Shown here piece by piece: positions 8,065-12,899 of a stretch of 12,899 nucleotides of DNA. The translations under genes and the position numbers were made by a program. How positions within the stretch are numbered: position 1 is the first letter of the stretch; every line of letters starts with the position of its first letter. Origin of the DNA: Byssothecium circinans (lineage: Eukaryota; Ascomycota; Dothideomycetes; Pleosporales; Massarinaceae); assembly GCA_010015675.1 (NCBI GenBank), contig ML976987.1:4184-17082 (forward strand), given 5' to 3'. The notes under the pieces were generated by a model. That model was not told the origin of the DNA, made no database searches, and was given only the letters and a program-made list of their open reading frames with translations.

Positions 8065-8067
8065 AAT

Positions 8068-8262
8068 GAAGTCCTCAGGACGCGAATTGCTGGAGGCCGA
8101 TTGGCGCCCTGAAGTAGCACCAGCGGCCTGGGCGAGCCGGAAAAGCGCCACCACATGCCAGCTGAAAAGTATCATGCAGCCTCAATATTAAGGATCAAAA
8201 TCCGGACATAATGATAAAGCTGCAGCCATGCATCTATTATCGTCTGAAGAATTCGATGGAAG
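8068..8262 (+). promoter_or_regulatory. Upstream region of the membrane-protein gene with overlapping upstream ATGs
   Basis: This 195-bp GC-balanced stretch between the Harbinger element and the start codon must hold the proximal promoter or leader. No clear TATA box is seen. Short upstream frames begin at 8174 (ends 8191), 8211 (ends 8324, with an internal ATG at 8256) and 8228 (ends 8287). Two of them overlap the main start out of frame. If transcription starts upstream of them they would reduce translation; the true transcript start is unknown. Confidence 0.4.
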
Positions 8263-10029
8263 ATGGTCCCCGTCCTTGCTCTGCTGATCTTCAGCGTATA
8301 TGCTGCTCCCACTCCGGAGTCTAAATTCCAAAATATCACCCTCGCCGTCCCGGAAGGCACCACGAATCACGGGAATAAAAAGATTCTATGCACTCCAGCT
8401 GACTGGGAAGATATTGTCATATTCTTCCTTGTAAACTTCGTCGCGCATGCCCTCACCGTTGTGGTTTTACCTGGAGAAGGTCCAGCCTCGCACTTGACGA
8501 ACGCACTCACATCGTTGCTCTTCCCTGCCTTTGGAGCATATCGCGGTCTAAGAGCCATCTTTGTTGGATATGAGACGATTAAGAAGAAATTCGGAGACCA
8601 AGCGTCCGAGGAAGAGCAGGATCTAAGGAAGGCCCGTCGTGCGGGTGCGCTGTGCATGATTGTGAGGTCCGCCGACTGGGTGCCCAGGAATGGCGATGAG
8701 ATACACGAGAATGTGTTACTAGCGCAGCCTCATGAGCCCTCTGCCTCCGCCTCTCCGGGCACGCACAAGAAAAACGGTGTGTACGTGACGGCAAATGAAG
8801 CCAGCTCTTCAAGTACGGACGACGACCAGGGCTTGCTAGCAAGAGCGTTGGATATAGAGATGAGCGCTGTACCAGTCTCCGATTCAACTCCAGAAGTCAA
8901 CCTACATACATACCCAGTCCCATGGACATACAGCAGACAAGAATGTCCAGATACCGTCGGCTCGCGAACCGTTCGTTGCGCACCATCACATTTGGAGCCT
9001 GGTTATGCTATGATCATGCTACCACCCTGCACTCCGGTCCGGGAACTTCTCCACGACGAAGCTACAGACCGCATTTCCTCGTCCTACGACTCAATCAAAG
9101 TTCTGGTGGCGCTTGGACAGGCGATCCTCGCGGTAAGGACACTTTACCAGACCCGCGGAAACCAAATTGAAAGATATGGATACGCATCTTTTGGTCTCAC
9201 AGTCGCACCTTATGCCATCATGAGCGTCATCAACCTTCTCGGATCACTTAGCAGGCCGGACTACGATGCCGTCTACCTCGTCGGCTCGCCCATCATGATC
9301 GAAGAGCGCAGAAGAAAAGGACTAGACGGTTACTACGACGGCATAGTCGGTGAAGTATACCAACCAGACACCATCATCCATCTCTCCAAGTACCCCATCG
9401 CCAACGGAATGTCCTTCATCGAAAGCAGCATCAAGTTCGAAAACGGCGTCAATGGTCTGCACGCGAGATACAAATCCTCCACGTCAACAGAAGAAACTCT
9501 AGTCAAAGTGAACACTTCCCATTCGCCCTCATTCCCGTTGATAAAACAGTCACTGTTCATACCCAGCATGGTACCTATTGCATACAACCGCACCGACTCG
9601 ACACCACTGGATGTCCAACTTCTATCCAACGGTTCATACGCCCTCGATAAGCCGCGCTGGCCGCAATCGATTCTTCCCCGCAGCACCCGCTATCTCGAAC
9701 GGAGCCGCAATCTATCATTTCTCATCTCCCTAACACCCCTCATCCCAATCGGTGTATTGTCGCACTTTCGCGCAGGCCAAAGTACGCGCGCACAGCGCGC
9801 TATTACTATGCTGTGGCTTGCTTGGGGGAGCTTCATTGGGTATCTGGTGGCCGAGTTTAGCAAGAAGGATACTGTTGGTGTGAAGGTGAAGGGAAAGTGG
9901 AAAACATGGAGTATATTGGGGAGGGCTGTGTGGTTGCTTCTTGCAGGGTCGCCAGCCGTTGCTGGCATGGTTGTTGTGAGGTCGATGTTGATGGAATATG
10001 GAACTTGCATTAAGTTACCGGGTGTGTAG
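8263..10029 (+). CDS. Predicted multi-spanning membrane protein, intact, 588 residues
   Basis: A single uninterrupted frame of 588 codons without introns. The first 15-20 residues (MVPVLALLIFSVYA) look like a signal peptide or signal anchor. Predicted membrane helices are at about 50-70, 79-101, 277-296, 307-328, 484-502, 512-531 and 550-574. Between the second and third is a long hydrophilic loop with a Ser/Asp-rich low-complexity stretch (~158-190). Between the fourth and fifth is a loop of ~155 residues with three NxS/T sites (416, 442, 456). From memory of ascomycete proteins, the CTPADWEDIVIFF and GLTVAPYAIMSVINLLG segments resemble a widespread family of uncharacterised fungal membrane proteins; no function is established. 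Codon use is normal and there is no RIP damage. It is the only intact gene in the window, with a Harbinger element 198 bp upstream and AT-rich repeats starting ~120 bp downstream. Confidence 0.88.
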   Translation: MVPVLALLIFSVYAAPTPESKFQNITLAVPEGTTNHGNKKILCTPADWEDIVIFFLVNFVAHALTVVVLPGEGPASHLTNALTSLLFPAFGAYRGLRAIFVGYETIKKKFGDQASEEEQDLRKARRAGALCMIVRSADWVPRNGDEIHENVLLAQPHEPSASASPGTHKKNGVYVTANEASSSSTDDDQGLLARALDIEMSAVPVSDSTPEVNLHTYPVPWTYSRQECPDTVGSRTVRCAPSHLEPGYAMIMLPPCTPVRELLHDEATDRISSSYDSIKVLVALGQAILAVRTLYQTRGNQIERYGYASFGLTVAPYAIMSVINLLGSLSRPDYDAVYLVGSPIMIEERRRKGLDGYYDGIVGEVYQPDTIIHLSKYPIANGMSFIESSIKFENGVNGLHARYKSSTSTEETLVKVNTSHSPSFPLIKQSLFIPSMVPIAYNRTDSTPLDVQLLSNGSYALDKPRWPQSILPRSTRYLERSRNLSFLISLTPLIPIGVLSHFRAGQSTRAQRAITMLWLAWGSFIGYLVAEFSKKDTVGVKVKGKWKTWSILGRAVWLLLAGSPAVAGMVVVRSMLMEYGTCIKLPGV

Positions 10030-10148
10030 CAAAGGGTTCGTGTTTTAGCTTCTATCAGGCAGCTTATTTTCAACGGTCTTGCCTCTACTCAGGCCCTTCG
10101 GTTCTTCAAAGTTTTCATTGAAAACACCCCTACTGTAGGTAGGGGCTA
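10030..10148 (+). other. 3' flank of the membrane-protein gene with two adjacent short inverted repeats
   Basis: GTTTTCA-T-TGAAAAC (10111-10125) and CCCCTAC-5 bases-GTAGGGG (10127-10145) lie side by side at the right end of the island. No canonical AATAAA is seen. They could support 3'-end formation or be the remains of a small inverted-repeat element. Confidence 0.45.
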
Positions 10149-10149
10149 G

Positions 10150-10178
10150 CTAACCTAACAATAATCTAACCTAACAAT
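10150..10178 (+). repeat. 13-bp direct repeat at the right island edge
   Basis: CTAACCTAACAAT occurs at 10150-10162 and 10166-10178. It marks the change from GC-balanced to AT-rich DNA. No function can be assigned. Confidence 0.7.
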
Positions 10179-10226
10179 ATAGAAATATTATAATTGCGTT
10201 TATATAGCAAATTGTATAACGTAAAG

Positions 10227-10294
10227 CACCACCGAACCGCCCACACCACCGAACCGCCCACACCACCGAACCGCCCACACCACCAAACCGCCCA
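10227..10294 (+). repeat. Four 17-bp units in the left terminal repeat
   Basis: The unit CACCACCGAACCGCCCA occurs at 10227, 10244, 10261 and 10278. The first three are identical and the fourth has one G to A change. The right terminus of the same copy has two altered units, and copy 1 has three at its right end, so unit number varies between ends. Confidence 0.95.
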
Positions 10295-10333
10295 CGATTC
10301 CTTGGCAACACCAACTCCATCTTCAACACGAAA

Positions 10334-12064
10334 ATGCCTTAACAACAAAGGTCTGAACGACTCCAACACGAAGGCAGACTACAGCTTGCCCTTAGCGCAT
10401 ACAATAGAGGCTAATTCCAAAGCTATCGAAGCGCTGCTAAGGCCTTTAACGTTAAGCCTCGCGTCTTTACCGAACGCGCTAAAGGAATACCGTTTCAACC
10501 AGAAACGGTACCAAACTGTTCAAAACTGTCCTTGACTGAGCAGGAAACACTTATCCTATATATCCTCAACCTCAATTCGCGAGGATTCGCGCCTACGTTG
10601 GACGAAGTGTTGGATATGGCGAATAAACTACTGTGTGAGCAGGGTAGTAAGAAAGTAGGCATTAACTAGGTAGAATAGTTTATAAACCATTTAGAATAGT
10701 TACAAATAATTTAGAACTATTTAAAGGACTGTTAGAAGGCACTATAGGAAGATCCTAAGGTAGTTAGCGCGTAGTTTAAGCTTATATAGGATACTAAAGT
10801 AAAGTACGGCGTACATAATAATGATATACATAACTTTGATAAGACTAGCTTTTAGATGGGTGTTATTAGCTCTATAAAAGTAGTTACTAGCTTAGAGAAG
10901 TAAGAAAAGCCTACAATGGTTCAGCTAAGCGATAAGGAGTAGGTGATAGATATCTAGAGTATATATTTAAATAGTATATTCACCCTACTATTTATTATAT
11001 ATAAAGGACGCGTCTATATCTTTTTATAGTACTAGGAAGCTAATATACTACGTAATTAGAAGCTTTTAGTTTTAGAGAATAGATAGATAACTAATAAGCT
11101 TAATCTTACATAGTTAAAGCACTTTAACGAGCATATAAAGGCAAGAACTATTAGCGTCTATTAGTTACTAATTTTAGATAGCTATGAAAGCTACCTAAAT
11201 TAGGATTTTAAAGATTATTGCAAGGATAATAAGATTATTACGCTTTATATACCTACGTACTCATCACACATCCTTTAGCCACTTAATATAGTATTATTCT
11301 CGCTGCTTAAGCGTAAGTACTTTAAGACTATTTAGAACTTAGCGCGCTAACACGTTTTTTACGTTAATAAGGAAGCGTTCCTACTAGCCTTTAAAAACGC
11401 GTTTTTAAGCGTATTTATGGTTTAAAACTATTAAAAAGCCTTTAAGGTAATAGGGCTAGTCCTTCTAAACGCGCAGGTGGTGCTTAATCGCCTTAATATA
11501 CGTATACGCACTCCGCTAGGACCCCTACTACTAGAGACGCTGTAGTAATCAAGAATACTAAGTAATACACGCAAATTTAGCTTATAGTTAAAGCTAGTAC
11601 GTGATTCTATTACTTAGTTACTATAGACGGCTTAGAGTAGGCTTTCACAGCTCATTAAAGGCGCTAAGTTAATGCTGCATAGTAGTGCGCTGATGAAGGC
11701 GCGCATTAAAGAGCTTAAATAGTAACTTGTAGTAGTAACTAAGCAAAAAATACGCAAGCACAAGTATCTTTAAAAGGGCAGCACTATAGAGTATAGTCCT
11801 ATAGTAGACTAGAATAGTTCTAAACTATTAGGAACTATTTAGAACTATAAAAGGGTAAAGGTAGAGGGTAAACGCAAAGTATAATAACTAGGTATTTACT
11901 ACTACGGCAACTATAGTAAGGCTAGGTATAACGCGAGAACGTGTTAAGTAGATAAAGAGGGTTCTTCTAAGTTAAAGGCTAGTACTTAGTTTATTATATC
12001 AAGTAGTAATACGGATAATAATAGCGATAAAGTTAAGTAAGTTAGTGTTGCTAAGGAATTATAG
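10334..12064 (+). pseudogene. pogo/Fot1-type transposase (HTH + DDE + CCHC knuckle), RIP-inactivated
   Basis: From an ATG at 10334 one frame of about 577 codons runs to the right terminal repeat without an indel. Up to 10666 it has only two stops, both TAA from probable CAA (10340, 10412). From 10667 stops come every few codons. The N-terminal part resembles the CENP-B/pogo helix-turn-helix region (SAAKAFNVKPRVF, LTEQETLILYILNL). The catalytic triad is readable: Asp at 10838 (NFDKTSF), Asp at 11177 (LLILDSYES), and the third Asp changed to Asn at 11285 (in the PLNIVLF block). Near the C-terminus the spacing of a CCHC zinc knuckle (x2, x4, x4; 11903-11944) is exact, but the first two Cys and the His now read Tyr, all RIP-type changes. 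Such knuckles occur in other fungal transposases of this group. The protein is inactive; the family assignment is strong. Confidence 0.9.
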
Positions 12065-12146
12065 GTAGTTTAGTAGTATAAGCGGTTTAGTAGTGCTTTA
12101 CGTTATAGAACTAACTAGGTAAAATTAAATAATTATAATTTAGATA

Positions 12147-12368
12147 ACGTAAAGCACTACTAAACCGCCTACCCTACCGAACCGCTTAAAATTGCTAAGC
12201 AAAGGTAATACCTTAATAATAAAGCTAAACCTTAATATTTTCTTTTAAAATTTTAAAGATAGATAGATATATATATATACTAATAGCTATTAAATTCTTA
12301 TAGCTATAGCTTACATAATAAAATAGTTATTAACCTATAAAGTACTAGTACCTAAAATTTACCTTATA
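12147..12368 (+). mobile_element. Left end of another pogo-type TIR element, truncated
   Basis: It starts ACGTAAAGCACTACTAAACC, nearly a perfect inverted copy of the end of the neighbouring element 43 bp to its left (12081-12103), with the same RIP changes. Two 17-bp units follow at 12155-12171 and 12172-12188. The rest, to about 12365, matches the inverted fragment 3480-3717 in AT-rich form. No transposase frame is visible, so it may be a small non-autonomous relative. Confidence 0.7.
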
Positions 12369-12731
12369 ACGTATTCTACTACCGAACCGCCTAACCTACT
12401 GAACTGCCCAAAATTTGCTTAGTATTTCTTACCTTTTATATCGTTAATAACTATTTTAATATAAGAGCTATTAAGCTGAAATTTTAAATACAGATATATA
12501 TAATATAGATCTAAAAGGATATAAAAAGATATTCTAGGATTTCTAATATCTTACTAAGCTAGATAAGGGAAGATTATACTAGGGTCGCTTAAGCTTTATA
12601 CCCTACAACACCTAATAAACAAGCTAAATAAACTATAATAACTTAGAGCTAGTTTATATATATATAATACACCTATTAGTACTAAAATTATAGCGTGCAG
12701 CCTAAACCTATTAGAGAATTAGCGTAGGGAA
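12369..12731 (+). mobile_element. Another TIR-element end followed by unassigned AT-rich DNA
   Basis: At 12369 the sequence ACGTATTCTACTACCGAACC begins after TATA, with 17-bp units at 12377-12393 and 12394-12410. It is the same terminal variant as the inverted end at 3717. It appears inserted in the preceding element, because homology to the left-side fragment resumes weakly near 12600-12715. From about 12420 to 12731 I see no coding frame. Confidence 0.55.
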
Positions 12732-12899
12732 GGTAGAAATTCCTAAAATTAGAAAACTATAATTAAATATTTTATCAAGGTAGATATTCTTACTTCTATT
12801 CTTTTAATAAACTTTATATATATATATAGTAGTAATATAAATAGTTAGCTATAAAAAAATAGCTTATATAAGCTATATTATAAGGCAGTGTTAGAATTT
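12732..12899 (+). repeat. 168-bp direct repeat, right copy
   Basis: It matches 3010-3177 end to end in the same orientation and reaches the window edge, so the repeat may be longer. Unlike the left copy it is not joined to an LTR, and upstream sequence continues smoothly, consistent with an empty chromovirus site. It is AT-rich with no coding content. Confidence 0.85.

Larger units (their letters stand above)
4724..8067. mobile_element. PIF/Harbinger-type DNA transposon with AAT target duplication (element 4727-8064, 3338 bp)
   Basis: The element is bounded by 27-bp perfect terminal inverted repeats and flanked by AAT on both sides (4724-4726 and 8065-8067). A 3-bp duplication fits the PIF/Harbinger superfamily, although TWA is the more usual target. 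Inside are two convergent genes: a plus-strand companion gene (4969-6222) and a minus-strand DDE transposase (6653-7871). This two-gene plan is known for Harbinger elements. Both genes are broken, so the copy is not autonomous. It sits in GC-balanced DNA and carries only a few CpA to TpA lesions, unlike the saturated elements on both sides. This suggests later arrival or weak exposure to RIP. Confidence 0.9.
10219..12103 (+). mobile_element. Full-length pogo/Fot1-type DNA transposon (copy 2, 1885 bp)
   Basis: The left end reads TATA then ACGTAAAGCACCACCGAACC. The right end is the RIP-altered reverse complement, ending TTTACGT followed by TATA. TA target duplication and a ~1.9-kb length are typical of fungal Tc1-mariner/pogo elements such as Fot1 or Molly; I cannot tell which named element it is. 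The terminal repeats contain 17-bp tandem units, four at the left end and two at the right. One broken transposase frame fills the interior. The first ~450 bp are almost free of RIP damage, whereas the rest is stop-dense and AT-rich. Confidence 0.9.

Noticed and set aside
8367..8887. Minus-strand open frames opposite the membrane-protein gene
   Set aside because: They are shadows of the long 588-codon gene, with Arg/Ser-rich composition and no recognisable family.
10150..10178. CTAACCTAAC repeats as degenerate telomere sequence
   Set aside because: Only two units with an AAT spacer, and no CCCTAA run; there is no support for a chromosome end.
10227..10294. Short regular repeats as a CRISPR array
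   Set aside because: The units are directly adjacent with no spacers and belong to a eukaryotic transposon terminus.
10194..10535. Plus-strand open frame of 113 codons with a Thr/Pro/Pro/Asn repeat
   Set aside because: The repeats are just the 17-bp terminal-repeat units translated out of the transposase frame; the real frame overlaps it with family motifs.

Overview
The window looks like a filamentous ascomycete nuclear genome (Pezizomycotina). Strong repeat-induced point mutation (RIP) and alternating AT-rich and GC-balanced blocks suggest a Dothideomycete-type 'isochore' genome, but the species cannot be read from this sequence. The evidence is that long AT-rich tracts keep recognisable transposon reading frames with no indels, riddled with TAA and TAG codons of the kind made by CpA to TpA change. 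A GC-balanced island carries normal open frames.

Layout. Positions 1-3006 are the 3' part of a heavily RIP-mutated Ty3/Gypsy chromovirus: the end of RNase H, integrase with D35E spacing, a C-terminal chromodomain, an extra antisense frame between pol and the LTR, a polypurine tract and one LTR with a 148-bp tandem duplication. Positions 3007-4384 are a nest of RIP-mutated repeats, including an inward-pointing transposon end inserted at a TA inside a truncated pogo/Fot1-type transposon. Positions about 4385-10148 are the GC-balanced island. Within it, 4727-8064 is a complete PIF/Harbinger-type element with 27-bp terminal inverted repeats, an AAT target duplication, and two convergent genes. 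One is an unrecognised charged coiled-coil protein and the other a DDE transposase; both are broken by light RIP-type lesions. To its right, 8263-10029 is the only intact gene seen, a predicted multi-spanning membrane protein of 588 residues. Positions 10219-12103 are a full-length pogo/Fot1-type element whose first ~450 bp are nearly unmutated and whose remainder is heavily RIP-mutated. Positions 12104-12899 hold two further ends of the same terminal-repeat family and a 168-bp repeat that also occurs at 3010-3177.

How it fits together. There is one likely living gene in an island whose promoter-side flank received a Harbinger insertion 198 bp upstream of the start codon. The island is bracketed by direct copies of the same RIP-mutated repeats (168 bp and ~540 bp). 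No RNA gene, CRISPR array or intact mobile element was found. The most novel-looking signals are the Harbinger companion protein, the antisense frame in the chromovirus, the variable 17-bp repeats inside the pogo-type terminal repeats, and the sharp RIP boundary inside one transposon copy.
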